Shown one piece after another: positions 1 to 8,791 of a stretch of 64,000 bases of DNA. The stretch is from Lentzea xinjiangensis. GTDB taxonomy: Bacteria > Actinomycetota > Actinomycetes > Mycobacteriales > Pseudonocardiaceae. A program made the translations under genes and the position numbers. The DNA is taken from contig NZ_FOFR01000017.1 of assembly GCF_900110955.1 (NCBI RefSeq), forward strand, positions 1-64,000, given 5' to 3'. A model generated the notes under the pieces. The model made no database searches. It was not told the DNA's origin and saw only the letters and a program-made list of their open reading frames with translations. Numbering within the stretch: position 1 is the stretch's first letter; each line of letters starts with the position of its first letter.

Positions 1-1284
1 GCGCCGGTGGAGTTCGACTGGAACAAGGCCGCCGCGGCGCTGTCGCAGCCGGGCACGCCCGCCTTCGTGCTGGCCTCCGTCGACATCGCCATCGCGAACG
101 TGGTTTCGCGCGTGGCCCACGAGGAGGCGGTGTCGGTGATGACCGCCATGGAGGACCACTCGCGGCAGATCGACTCGTCGGTGCCGGCCTTCACGCCGCC
201 GTTCAACCCCAACACCGGCCAGGTCGAGGAACCGGTGATGATGAGGGCCCGCCTGGGTGCCACGCCCACGCTCGGCGGTGTGGACGGCTTGATGTCGACG
301 CAGGCCGCGAGTGCCGGTGCCGTGGCCGCGCCTCCGGACGTCAACGGTGGTGCCGGAGCCGGTGGCGCCGCGGTGAACCAGCCCGCCGCGGCGGCCTACA
401 CCCCGTCCGCACCCGGTTACGCGGGTTCCGGCAGCGCTGGCGCGGGTGGCGGCGCGGGCTCCACCCCGGAAGTGCCCACCTACAACCCGGCCGGCACCAG
501 CACCACCACCGCCGCCGCGACCTACACGCCGCAGGCACCCGGCCACACCGCGCCGGGCAACACGGGCAGCACGCACACCAGCGGCAGTGGTGGCAGCAAC
601 TACACGCCGCAGATGCCGGGATACACGCCGGGCACGGGTGCCGGTGGTTCGACGGCCAAGCCGGGCGGCGGCCAGTACACCCCGCAGATCCCGAAGCCCC
701 CGGTGGTGGGCAGGGACATCGCGAACCCGAACTACACCCCGCAGAACCCCAGGGGCTTCACGCCCACCGCACCCGGCTACACCGGTCCGGGCGGCGGCGG
801 TGCCGGAGGTGGTGCCGGTGCCGGTAGTGCCGGCGGTGCGGGCCTGAGGGGTGGTCCCATGCCGTTCACCCCCTCGATGGGAGCCGGTGGCGGTGCGTTC
901 GGCGGCGCGGGTGGCGGTGGCGGTGCGTTCGGCGGCGGCGCGGGTGGCGGTGGCGGCGCGGGTGGAGCCGGTGGCGCGTTCGGTGGTGGCGCCGGTGGCG
1001 CGGGTGCCGGCGGCGCGATGCAGCCCGGTGGCTCGGCCGGTGTGCAGGGCCAGGCGGCCCGTCCCGGCATGATGGGCATGGCCGGTCCCGGCACGGCCGG
1101 TGTGGCCGGTGCCGGCATGGCCGGCGCCCCGATGGCTCCCGGTGCCGGTGGCAGGGGCGAGGACGACAAGGAACACCGCTCCGCCAGCTACATCATGGGC
1201 GGCGACCTGTTCGAGGTCCCCGGCGAGGACCTGCCCCCGTCGGTGATCGGCGCCGCGAAGCCCAAGAAGCAGAAGGAGTCGTGA
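1..1284 (+). CDS. PPE-like Gly/Ala/Pro-rich protein, 5' end outside window
   Basis: The reading frame is open from base 1, so the start probably lies upstream. A GTG at 7 is in frame but has no visible ribosome site. The N-terminal 80 residues look alpha-helical and begin with a W-N-K motif, as in WXG/PPE-type secretion substrates. The middle is a low-complexity linker with recurring Y-T-P-Q-x-P-G units (about residues 125-260), then Gly/Ala tracts to about residue 370. The charged tail contains an S-Y-I...D-L-F-E-V-P-G...P-P-S-V-I-G motif that I associate from memory with actinobacterial PPE-like proteins. A type VII (ESX) secretion link is inferred; no ESX component is in the window. Confidence 0.6.
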   Translation, partial: APVEFDWNKAAAALSQPGTPAFVLASVDIAIANVVSRVAHEEAVSVMTAMEDHSRQIDSSVPAFTPPFNPNTGQVEEPVMMRARLGATPTLGGVDGLMSTQAASAGAVAAPPDVNGGAGAGGAAVNQPAAAAYTPSAPGYAGSGSAGAGGGAGSTPEVPTYNPAGTSTTTAAATYTPQAPGHTAPGNTGSTHTSGSGGSNYTPQMPGYTPGTGAGGSTAKPGGGQYTPQIPKPPVVGRDIANPNYTPQNPRGFTPTAPGYTGPGGGGAGGGAGAGSAGGAGLRGGPMPFTPSMGAGGGAFGGAGGGGGAFGGGAGGGGGAGGAGGAFGGGAGGAGAGGAMQPGGSAGVQGQAARPGMMGMAGPGTAGVAGAGMAGAPMAPGAGGRGEDDKEHRSASYIMGGDLFEVPGEDLPPSVIGAAKPKKQKES

Positions 1285-1293
1285 CCGGCGGGG

Positions 1294-2403
1294 TCAGTGC
1301 TCGTCGGCGGTGCTCAGGTGGAAGGCCACCCGGCCGGAGGCGATGCCGTTGACCTGCACCTCGATCTCGTGCTCACCGGGGTGGTAGGTCCGCGTCGTGA
1401 TCCGGCGGAAGGAGTGCTTGCGGCTGAGGGTGAGCGATTCGCCGGGGTCGATCGCACGGGTCGTCAGCTTGAACACCTTGGGCGTGCGCGTGCCGTTGGC
1501 CTTGAGGTGGTGCACCACGTAGTCCACGGCCAGGTTCGCGGTGGACTCGCCCGTGTTGCTGAGGACGACCTGGAACGAGAGGTCCTCGCCGAGCGCCACC
1601 GACGTGCGGTCGAGCAGCGGGCCGCGCACGGACACCCCGGTGGCGGAGCCGAACCCCAGCAGCGCCAGCGCCCCGAGGTGGCCCTTCTTGACCAGCGTGC
1701 GCAGCCCGTGCCGGACGACGCGCCGGGTGTTGGCGTCCGGTGCCGCGAGCCAGCGCGTGGCCGTGGCGACGACGAGGTCCGGGTCGGCGCGGCTGAGGTC
1801 GTTGAGGTGGTTGGCGACCGAGCGCCGCACGTAGTCGCTCTCGTCGCGGTACAGCGCGTCCAGCACCGGCAGGGTCCTGTGTGGACTGTCCCGCAGCGCG
1901 CGGACGGCGCGAGCCCACGGCAGGTGCGGGCGGGTGCCCTCGCTGGCCAGTCGCCGCACGTGCTCGTCGGGGTGCCCGGTCCACGTGCGCACCACGGCGA
2001 GCGCCGTGTCGGGGTCTGCGGACAGCAGCGGGCGGATGGCGAACTCGGCGGTCAGCCGAGAGGTGAGCTCGGCGAGCAGGTGCAGGGCCGCGACGATCGC
2101 GGGCGGTGACTCGGCGAGCGCGCGAGCGGCCACCGCCTCCGTCACCGGCCACACCGGCCAGCCGGTCAGCTCCTCGTCCGGCAGGGCCGATCCGACGACC
2201 GCCGCCAGGCTCGCGAAGTCGCCGGGAAGATCGTCCAGCACCGCCCCCGCGAGCAGGTCGCAGCGTTCCCGGAGGCTCAGCCCGGCCAGTCCCGCGGCGG
2301 CACGGCGCAGGTGGTGCAGCGGCTTGCCCGGTGCGGCGCGAGCGATCACGGCGACCAGGCCGTCCGCCGCGGCGGGACCCAGGAGTTCATCGGCGGTGGG
2401 CAT
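1294..2403 (-). CDS. AlkC-type DNA alkylation repair protein
   Basis: A HEAT-repeat DNA glycosylase-like protein of about 369 aa. The family hallmark segment is present: E-F-A-I-R-P-L-L, then V-R-R-L-A-S-E-G-T-R-P, then Y-V-R-R-S-V-A-N-H-L-N-D, typical of AlkC within the AlkC/AlkD superfamily that removes alkylated bases. The last 110 residues form a predicted beta-rich Ig-like domain (V-R-G-P-L-L-D to the end), a known AlkC add-on. I chose the ATG at 2403 because GGAGG sits five bases upstream. An in-frame ATG at 2448 would add 15 residues but has no such site. It is convergent with the PPE-like gene, nine bases away. Confidence 0.8.
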   Translation of the reverse strand: MPTADELLGPAAADGLVAVIARAAPGKPLHHLRRAAAGLAGLSLRERCDLLAGAVLDDLPGDFASLAAVVGSALPDEELTGWPVWPVTEAVAARALAESPPAIVAALHLLAELTSRLTAEFAIRPLLSADPDTALAVVRTWTGHPDEHVRRLASEGTRPHLPWARAVRALRDSPHRTLPVLDALYRDESDYVRRSVANHLNDLSRADPDLVVATATRWLAAPDANTRRVVRHGLRTLVKKGHLGALALLGFGSATGVSVRGPLLDRTSVALGEDLSFQVVLSNTGESTANLAVDYVVHHLKANGTRTPKVFKLTTRAIDPGESLTLSRKHSFRRITTRTYHPGEHEIEVQVNGIASGRVAFHLSTADEH

Positions 2404-2506
2404 GGGGTCCTCCGGTAGCAGGGGTGGTAGCTGCGCTATAGGCTCCAATGTAGCGGATGGTGAGATCTGTTGACGCGGATGGCCGGCCTCGCCGCGGCGG
2501 GGCGAG

Positions 2507-3142
2507 TCACCCGATCGACCGCCTGACGCGAGAAAACAAGGGCTGCCCGAAGCACGGCGCTCCTGGCTGGATCATCCGCCCGTCGGCCAGTGAGGGGAGT
2601 TCGAGGGCGTCGAACCCGAGCGTCTCCACCAGTGCCGCCACGACTCCTCGCGCCGGTGCGTCGTCTCCCGCCACCGCGACCGAGAGGCGGTCGGGTGCGC
2701 CGGGAGGCCTCGCCGACGACTCCAGTTCCCCGTAGCCGATCTGGTTCAACGACTTGACCACTCGCGCGGAGCCCAGGAACTCCTGCACCACCTCGCTGCT
2801 CGTCCGCCCGGACTCGAAGTCGGCCACCCTCCCGTCGACCTCCGGCCAGTAGTTCATGGCGTCGACGACGACCCGGTCGGACAAGGCCTCCCGCGGCAGT
2901 TCGCGGTAGCGGTGCAGCGGAACGGTCAAGATCGTGACCTCCGCCGCGCGGCCCAGTTCGCCGGCGTCGGCGGCGATGGCGCCGGGAGCCATGAACTCCA
3001 GGACGAGCTCGAGTTCCGCGCGACTGCTCGTGGACGCGACTCCCACGCGGTGGCCGGCCTTGAGCGCCAAGCGGGCGATCGTCAGGCCGAGCCTGCCGCC
3101 GCCGATGATCCCCACGGCCGGGGAAGAAACTCCCGAATTCAT
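2507..3142 (-). CDS. NAD(P)-binding oxidoreductase, F420-dependent reductase/NpdG-like
   Basis: A 211-aa Rossmann protein beginning with G-I-I-G-G-G-R-L-G-L, the dinucleotide-binding loop of the 'NADP oxidoreductase, coenzyme F420-dependent' family. A conserved V-V-D-A-M-N-Y-W-P segment and a later V-V-K-S-L-N-Q-I-G segment also match that family. It may move hydride between NADP(H) and F420 or another deazaflavin/flavin. It is transcribed divergently from an LLM-class oxidoreductase, 53 bp apart, across a dyad-symmetric sequence. That suggests joint control and a related redox role. The substrate is unknown. Confidence 0.75.
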   Translation of the reverse strand: MNSGVSSPAVGIIGGGRLGLTIARLALKAGHRVGVASTSSRAELELVLEFMAPGAIAADAGELGRAAEVTILTVPLHRYRELPREALSDRVVVDAMNYWPEVDGRVADFESGRTSSEVVQEFLGSARVVKSLNQIGYGELESSARPPGAPDRLSVAVAGDDAPARGVVAALVETLGFDALELPSLADGRMIQPGAPCFGQPLFSRVRRSIG

Positions 3143-3144
3143 CT

Positions 3145-3179
3145 GTTGAACATACTGTCTGATTTACAGATGGTTCAAC
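3145..3179. promoter_or_regulatory. Dyad operator in divergent promoter
   Basis: Outer arms GTTGAAC (3145-3151) and GTTCAAC (3173-3179), with inner arms CTGT (3155-3158) and ACAG (3166-3169), share one symmetry centre. The site lies directly upstream of both divergent oxidoreductase genes. The MarR regulator encoded just after the LLM gene is the obvious candidate to bind it (inference). Confidence 0.55.
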
Positions 3180-3195
3180 CAGGGCGGGAGTGATC

Positions 3196-4272
3196 ATGGA
3201 ACTGGGTGTGGCGACGTTCGGCGACGCGGACGTCGATCCGGTGACCGGTGGCCGAGTCGCACAGGCGCAGGCGATCCGGAACATCGTGGAGGCGATCGAG
3301 CTGGCCGAGCAGGTGGGTCTCGACTGGTTCGGGATCGGCGAGCACCACACGCCGGAGTTCCCGGCCTCCTCGGCGGCGCCCGTCCTGGCGGCGGCAGCCA
3401 TGAGAACGCGCAGGATCAAGCTGTCCAGCGCCGTGACCGTGCTGGGCACGGACGACCCGGTGCGCGTCTACGAGCAGTTCGCCACTGTCGACGCGCTGTC
3501 GCACGGACGTGCCGAGATCATCGCGGGGCGCGGCTCGTCAGTCGAGTCGTTCCCGTTGTTCGGCTACGACCTGACCGACTACGACCGGTTGTTCAGCGAG
3601 AAGCTGGAACTGCTGAAGGCCGTCAACGAGTCCGAGCACGTCGTGTGGAGCGGCACGACGCGGGCTCCGTTGAACGGGGAGTACATCCCGCCGCGTGCCG
3701 AACGCGGGCCGCTTCCCCTGTGGGTCGGGGTCGGCGGCTCGCCGGGGTCGGCGGTGCGCGCCGCCAAGCTCGGGCTCCCGCTGGCGACCGGTGTCCTCGG
3801 CGGTAGCGCGACCCGCAACGCGGCGCTCGTCGACCTGTACCGGCGTGCCGCCCAGGAGCTGGGCAACTCCCCGCAGCAGACGTTGGTGACCATCGGACAG
3901 CCGGGATTCCTCGCCGACGGAGGAAAACGGGCTCGCGAGGAGTGGTGGCCGCACTACGACCGGTTCATGCGCACGGTCGGCGCTCAGCGCGGGTGGCTGC
4001 CGCCCTCGCGCGAGTCCTACGACACCGGGGTCAAGCCCGGCGGCGCCTTGATGGTGGGTGGGCCCGAGGAGGTCGCGGAGCGGATCCTGGCCCTACACGC
4101 CCGTTACGGACACGTGCGGCACTACCTGCACATGGACTGGGGCGCACTGCCGCAGGCCGCACACCTGCGCGCGATCGAACTGTTCGGCACGAAGGTCGCG
4201 CCGATCGTGAAGGCCGAGCTCGGCGACACGTCCGTCGACGAGCTCGCGGGCAGGGTCACTGCTCGCCGATGA
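3196..4272 (+). CDS. LLM class flavin/F420-dependent oxidoreductase
   Basis: About 358 aa with luciferase-like monooxygenase features: an N-terminal E-L-G-V-A-T-F strand, E-Q-V-G-L-D-W-F-G-I-G-E-H-H in the second helix/strand, and the A-G-R-G-S-S-V-E-S-F-P loop. The ATG at 3196 is preferred because GGGAG lies five bases upstream; a GTG at 3190 overlaps that site. Such TIM-barrel enzymes use FMNH2 or F420H2 for oxygenation or hydride transfer, and the substrate cannot be read from sequence. The 3' end overlaps the convergent MarR gene by 17 bp. Confidence 0.85.
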   Translation: MELGVATFGDADVDPVTGGRVAQAQAIRNIVEAIELAEQVGLDWFGIGEHHTPEFPASSAAPVLAAAAMRTRRIKLSSAVTVLGTDDPVRVYEQFATVDALSHGRAEIIAGRGSSVESFPLFGYDLTDYDRLFSEKLELLKAVNESEHVVWSGTTRAPLNGEYIPPRAERGPLPLWVGVGGSPGSAVRAAKLGLPLATGVLGGSATRNAALVDLYRRAAQELGNSPQQTLVTIGQPGFLADGGKRAREEWWPHYDRFMRTVGAQRGWLPPSRESYDTGVKPGGALMVGGPEEVAERILALHARYGHVRHYLHMDWGALPQAAHLRAIELFGTKVAPIVKAELGDTSVDELAGRVTARR

Positions 4273-4747
4273 CGGTCAGGCACGTCTCGAACGAGTGATC
4301 GCCTCTCGCCGCCGCGGCCTTGCCCAGCAGGCGCCGGAAGAGCTCCTGCTCGGCGGGGTCGAGCCCGGCCAGGACGATGCGCTCGGCTGCCGCGACCTGC
4401 TCGCAGAGGTCGCTGACCGCGGCACGACCGCGGGCTGTCGCCACGATCTGCCTCTGCCTGCGGTCCTGCGGGTTCACCCGGCGCTCGACGAAGCCCGCGG
4501 CGACCAGGTCGTCGATGAGGTAGGTCATGACCGTGCGGTCGAGGCCCAGCCGGTTCGCCAGCGCGAGCTGGCTCGGGCGCTCACCTCTGAGCACCTCGCG
4601 CATGGTCTCGTAGCCGCGAGCGCCGTGCGGGAACCCGCTCAGTGCGGGCGTGACCACCTCGCGGTAGGAACGGAGCAGCACGCCCAAGGCCAAGCCGACG
4701 TCATCGCCGTCGGCCTCGTCGTGCGTGGTCTTGCGAGTCCGGCTCAC
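4256..4747 (-). CDS. MarR family transcriptional regulator
   Basis: A 163-aa winged-helix protein starting at GTG 4747 (V-S-R-T-R-K). The recognition region reads P-S-Q-L-A-L-A-N-R-L-G-L-D-R-T-V-M-T-Y-L, followed by the wing signature V-N-P-Q-D-R-R-Q-R, close to the MarR D-x-R-D/Q-R-R motif. It is convergent with, and overlaps, the LLM oxidoreductase gene. Together with the dyad at 3145-3179 this suggests it represses the divergent oxidoreductase pair in response to a small ligand. Confidence 0.8.
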   Translation of the reverse strand: MSRTRKTTHDEADGDDVGLALGVLLRSYREVVTPALSGFPHGARGYETMREVLRGERPSQLALANRLGLDRTVMTYLIDDLVAAGFVERRVNPQDRRQRQIVATARGRAAVSDLCEQVAAAERIVLAGLDPAEQELFRRLLGKAAAARGDHSFETCLTVIGEQ

Positions 4748-5591
4748 GTGGACCAGCGTACAAGGAGGCCGGCCGCACGTTTCCCGACGCGGGCCCAGGA
4801 CCGGCGAAGGAGTTCGGCGAGCGGTCGCGGCCTCCGCGTCCACCGGCGCGGCTCGTCGGCCGGGTGAACCGGTTCCGGTGAACGTCAACAGCCACATCGC
4901 GCGGAACTCGGAACGAACGGCCTCTCGTGGAACGCGACTCGATCCGTTGCGCCGCCTGCCGCCAACCACGGAGGGGACCGGCGGAACACATTGTTTCGCA
5001 CTTTCCGCGAACTTCGTTGCATTCCGGCGAATCCGCGATGTTCAGTGGTCGGGCGAACTCTTGCAGCGAGGAGGTGTGAATGGTTGCTCTCATGCCACCG
5101 CCGTGGAAGTGACGCGGTGGACGGCTGAAGTGTCAGGGGAACAGGTCAGGGCATGCATCTCGACTGGTTGGCATGCCCTGGCCTGTGCCATCGCACCGAT
5201 CGTTGCGCGGGCTGCAACCGGGCGGCGATCGTCCCGGAAAACCGGCGAAGCTGTCCATATGAGACGGTGAGTCGAAGTGTGGTGCTCGTCCTCCCGGTGC
5301 GCTGAACTGCGCAAACCCGGGCTCGGGCCAGTGGTGGCTGCGTTTTTCGGCATCAGGATGTGGTCAGCTTGGTACGCTTGCCGCGCTGAAAGTTCAGCGG
5401 TTCCGCGGCTCCGCCGGTCCTGTGTGGATCGTCGTCCGGCGCGGATCGGAGAACCTGGTTCCGGCACTGGTCGCACGCGGACGACCGAAGTCGGCTCCAC
5501 GATCCGAATGGCGCCGTGAGCAGAGCGTGCGAATTGAGTTGTTCAGCTGTGGCCGTTGTCCTGATGTCCGAGTGAGCTAGGAATGCTCCAC
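4748..5591. other. Intergenic region, no convincing gene
   Basis: About 840 bp between the MarR gene and the DUF1345 gene. Open frames here have no ribosome site and no actinomycete codon bias. The one clear structure is the hairpin at 5142-5185. Confidence 0.6.
5142..5185. repeat. Long hairpin, 15-bp arms
   Basis: Left arm 5142-5156 (CAGGTCAGGGCATGC) pairs with right arm 5171-5185 (GCATGCCCTGGCCTG) with a single G-T type position and a 14-base loop. There is no T-run on either side, so it is not a standard intrinsic terminator. Confidence 0.6.
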
Positions 5592-6215
5592 ATGATCAAG
5601 ACTGTTCAACGTGCGCTGTCGCGCGCCATTGAGGCCGTTCTCATCCTCCTCGGTGTGATGATCTTCTTCTCCGACAACCGGGGTTGGATCACGTTGTGGG
5701 ATGTTTTCGCCCTGATCTACCTGGGAATCCGCGTCGCGCGAGTCCGTGCCAGCAGGCGCGGGAAGCTGGGCGAGAACTGGTTGAGCCTGGCGCTCGGCCC
5801 CCGCGCGGGGCTGCTGTTCACCATTTTCACCAGCATCGCCGGTATCACCGCGGGCCTTTCCATCGTGATGGGTGTCGACGGCGGCGATGAGACCGCCGAT
5901 CTGGTCAACAAGGTCATCGCGGTGCCCGCGGTGCTCCTGGCGTGGGCGATCCTGCACTTCGGTTACGCGGAGCGGTACGCGCAGGCCTACTACCGCGCGC
6001 TGCCCGAGCAGATCCTCGTCTTCCCGGGTTCTCCTGAGCCCACCTACGCGGACTTCGCGTACTTCGCCTTCACCGTGGGGACGACGTTCGCGGTCTCGGA
6101 CGTCGACACGAACGGTTCGATCGTGCGCGTGCGGGTGCTCGCACACAGCGTGCTCGCATTCGTCTACAACACCGCGACGCTCGGCATCGCGATCGGGGTC
6201 GTGACCGGGGACTAG
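5592..6215 (+). CDS. DUF1345 family membrane protein
   Basis: About 207 aa with four to five hydrophobic segments (roughly residues 15-30, 38-50, 75-95, 110-128 and 175-200). The signature Y-A-D-F-A-Y-F-A-F-T-V-G-T-T-F-A-V-S-D near residue 155 is characteristic of DUF1345 integral membrane proteins, whose function is unknown. The ATG at 5592 follows TAGGA by nine bases; ATG 5583 is too close to it. The IS element begins in the stop codon: the TA of TAG is the target duplication and the G is the first base of the IS, so the protein is unaltered. Confidence 0.75.
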   Translation: MIKTVQRALSRAIEAVLILLGVMIFFSDNRGWITLWDVFALIYLGIRVARVRASRRGKLGENWLSLALGPRAGLLFTIFTSIAGITAGLSIVMGVDGGDETADLVNKVIAVPAVLLAWAILHFGYAERYAQAYYRALPEQILVFPGSPEPTYADFAYFAFTVGTTFAVSDVDTNGSIVRVRVLAHSVLAFVYNTATLGIAIGVVTGD

Positions 6216-7237
6216 GTCGTGTTTCAAAGGTGGTGACCGGCGGCGTGTCGGTGCCGGAACGTGGCGAGATCTCCGGTAAGTGGGTTAGCGACCAAGCAAA
6301 CCTGCAGTACCGGAGACCTCGTGGCCAGCGTAGCGGCAGCGGGGCGGGCCGACCTGACCGACGCGCAATGGGCGGTGCTGCAACCGCTGCTGCCCGTCGG
6401 GCGTAAACCGGGTCGCCCGCCGAAGTGGAGCAAAAGGCAGTTGATCGACGGCATCTGATGGCGGGTGCGCGTCGGTGCCCCGTGGCGCGACATCCCGCCC
6501 GACTACGGTCCCTGGCAGACCGTGTACGGATTGTTCCGCCGCTGGCAGCGGTCCGGAGTCTGGCAGCAGATTGTGACCGCGTTGCAGGCCCGTGCCGATG
6601 CCGACGGGCTGATCGTGTGGGACGTGTCAGTGGATTCCACCGTCATGCGGGCGCACCAGCACGCCGCCGGAGCACGGAAAAGGGGGATCTGCAGGTCGAA
6701 CCGCCCGACACCCCGGCCGGCGGAACCGAGCCCGACGATCACGGGCTGGGCCGCTCACGCGGCGGCTGGACCAGCAAGCTGCACCTGGCCTGCGAGCAGG
6801 GCCGACGGCCGTTGTCGCTGCTGGTCACCGCCGGGCAGCGGGGCGACAGCCCGCAGTTCACGCCCGTGCTCGAGCAGATCTCGGTACCGCGCCTCGGCCC
6901 CGGCCGGGCACGAACCCGACCCGACCGGGTCCTGGCGGACAAGGCGTACAGCTCCCAGGCCAACCGGGCCTATCTACGGCAGCGGAAGATCAAGGCGACC
7001 ATCGACCAGCCCCGTGACCAGGCCGCCCATCGCAAGGCCAAAGGCTCCGCAGGTGGGCGGCCACCGGCGATCGATCGGCAGGTCTACAAACAGCGCCACG
7101 CCGTCGAATGCGGTATCAGCATGCTCAAGCAACACCGCACGGTGGCTACCCGCTACGACAAACTCGCCCTCCGCTACCAGGCCACCATCCACGTCGCCGC
7201 CATCAACATCTGGCTACGCCACATCTAAAACACGACC
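6215..7237 (+). mobile_element. IS5-family (IS427-like) insertion sequence, 1023 bp
   Basis: Perfect 10-bp terminal inverted repeats, GGTCGTGTTT (6215-6224) and AAACACGACC (7228-7237), are flanked by a TA duplication (6213-6214 and 7238-7239). Length, TA target and a two-frame DDE transposase fit the IS427 subgroup of IS5. Removing the IS and one TA restores the uninterrupted end of the upstream gene and its own terminator at 7262-7303. Confidence 0.9.
6321..7228 (+). pseudogene. IS5-family transposase with premature TGA
   Basis: Reading starts at GTG 6321, five bases after GGAG, and gives the N-terminal DUF4096-like domain (D-A-Q-W-A-V-L-Q-P-L-L-P). A TGA stop at 6456-6458 then interrupts it where relatives have Arg (I-R-W-R-V); CGA to TGA is the likely change. 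The same frame resumes with W-R-V-R-V-G-A-P-W-R-D-I-P and the first catalytic Asp (V-D-S-T-V). At an A4G5 run near 6676-6685 the frame must shift by -1 to reach the D-K-A-Y half and the E-C-G-I-S-M-L-K-Q catalytic Glu. The shift is normal for IS427-type elements. The TGA probably inactivates this copy. Confidence 0.85.
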
Positions 7238-7261
7238 TAGGTCCGGCCCGCTCCGCCATCG

Positions 7262-7303
7262 GAACACCGCCTCGCTCACCTTCCGGTGGGCGAGGCGGTG
7301 TTC
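7262..7303. terminator. Hairpin terminator of the DUF1345 gene, displaced by IS
   Basis: The 19-base arms 7262-7280 and 7285-7303 pair with one G-T wobble and a four-base TTCC loop. The hairpin would have lain about 20 bp after the DUF1345 stop before the IS inserted. Confidence 0.65.
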
Positions 7304-7493
7304 GTCGGACCGGGGAGCGCCCAGCCGCTCACCACGTGATGTCCGGATGGCTCCGATGAACAGCACGTAGGTGCTGGAACCTTGTGCTCGTCCCGCTCGT
7401 TGCCGACCATGCCGGGGTGGGCCGCGGCGTCGGAGGGTCGGCAGTCGTTCGAGACCGTCCACATCGGAGCGGTATGCGAACAGCGAGGTCGGC

Positions 7494-8285
7494 ATGGCTG
7501 ACGTCCGGTGGGCCCGGATCCGCGGTCAGTTCGACGCCGCGGCGGCGGACTTCACCGGGTTGAGGCGCTGCCTGTGGGAGCCGATCGGTGCGGCGGCGGT
7601 GGTGGTCGCGAGGCCCGGGGCGGGTGACCGGGTCCTCGACGCCTGTTGCGGCACGGGCACTTCGGCGATCCCCGCCGCGCGGCTCGTCGGCCGGCACGGC
7701 CTGGTCGACGCGGTGGACCCGTCGGCTTCCATGATCGACGAGCTGTGGTGGCTGGCGAAGGACCTGCCCCAGCTGCGCGCTCGCCAGGCGGACGTGACCA
7801 CCTGGACCTCCGGCGGCTACGACCTGGTCCAGTCGGCACTGGGCATCCTCTCCTTCCCCGATGTGGTGGCGGGGACGGAGCACCTGGTCGGCCTGGCGCG
7901 CCCCGGTGGGCGAGTGGTCCTGACGATCTGGCAGGACGGGGCGATGGCCGCGGCGGGCCGGCACCTCGGCCGTGCCGTCGGTGAGGGCGTGCCCGCCCCG
8001 CCGGCCGGGCAGACCGAGGGCATCGACCGAGCGGACGCGTACGCGAAGTGGTTGCGCGCACGCGGTCTCGTCGACGTCGAGGTGACGGTCAGCCCGCTCG
8101 CACTGGCGATGACCCCCGACGTGGCGTGGCTCGTGATCGTCGGCTCCGGGCTTCGCGAGGTGCTGGCGGAGGTGCCCGTGAGCGAGCTGGACGCCGTGCG
8201 CGAGCGCTACCTCGAGTCGATGCGCGGCGAAGGCCTGACCGAGCTCGACGCCACGACGTTGATCGGCAGCGGCCGCCGCCCCTGA
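7494..8285 (+). CDS. Class I SAM-dependent methyltransferase
   Basis: A 263-aa protein starting at ATG 7494 (M-A-D-V-R-W), with a GAGG motif upstream. Motif I reads V-L-D-A-C-C-G-T-G-T near residue 48, the acidic strand 2 is D-A-V-D-P-S, and the post-motif G-G-Y-D-L-V-Q-S-A-L-G-I-L-S-F-P-D matches the UbiE/Methyltransf_11 group. The C-terminal half probably forms the substrate lid. No biosynthetic neighbour indicates the substrate. Confidence 0.8.
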   Translation: MADVRWARIRGQFDAAAADFTGLRRCLWEPIGAAAVVVARPGAGDRVLDACCGTGTSAIPAARLVGRHGLVDAVDPSASMIDELWWLAKDLPQLRARQADVTTWTSGGYDLVQSALGILSFPDVVAGTEHLVGLARPGGRVVLTIWQDGAMAAAGRHLGRAVGEGVPAPPAGQTEGIDRADAYAKWLRARGLVDVEVTVSPLALAMTPDVAWLVIVGSGLREVLAEVPVSELDAVRERYLESMRGEGLTELDATTLIGSGRRP

Positions 8286-8458
8286 CCCCGGCGGGACAGC
8301 GCGGCGCTGGGCGGAGTCGGCGAACAGGGCCCGCATGGGAACGAAACAGGGGACGCGGGTGTCCTCCTGGCGGCGGGCCGGTCATCCGGCGCCGGGCGCG
8401 GGGTAGACCTGGACCACTTGACCGGTTCGACTGCTCGAAGATGTGGAAGACGAAGACG

Positions 8459-8791
8459 ATGTGCCGCGCACGAGACACTGTTGCCGATGAGGTGCTCATC
8501 CGCCGGCTCTTCGAAGACCACGGCAGAGCGGTGCTGACGTACGCGACCCGGCTGTGCGAGGACAGAGCGGCAGCCGAGGACGTCGTGCAGGAGACGCTCC
8601 TGCGCGCGTGGCGCCGTCCGGGAGAGTTGCTCGGCAGCAAGGGAGCGGTGCGCGGCTGGCTCCTCGCGGTGGCGCACAGCGTCGTGACCGAGGGGCGGAC
8701 CGCCGGCGGAGGCGGGGCGCGGCACGGCTTCTTCCACGAACATCTTTCCCTGGGAAGGTCCAATGCAGATTCGTCGTCGTCTCGCGGCTGA
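8459..8791 (+). pseudogene. Truncated ECF sigma factor (region 2 only)
   Basis: Residues L-I-R-R-L-F-E-D-H-G-R-A-V-L-T-Y-A...A-A-E-D-V-V-Q-E-T-L-L-R-A-W-R-R-P reproduce ECF sigma region 2, including the -10 recognition helix. The frame then runs through a G-W-L-L-A-V-A-H-S-V-V segment into sequence with no region 4 and overlaps the following gene. It is therefore a 3'-deleted remnant of a sigma-factor gene rather than a functional one. Confidence 0.65.

Noticed and set aside
421-1140. CRISPR or tandem DNA repeat array
   Set aside because: The repetition is at protein level (Y-T-P-Q and Gly-rich units) with variable codons and spacing, inside an open frame.
5277-5519. 80-codon plus-strand frame upstream of DUF1345
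   Set aside because: No ribosome site, no codon bias and no recognisable features.
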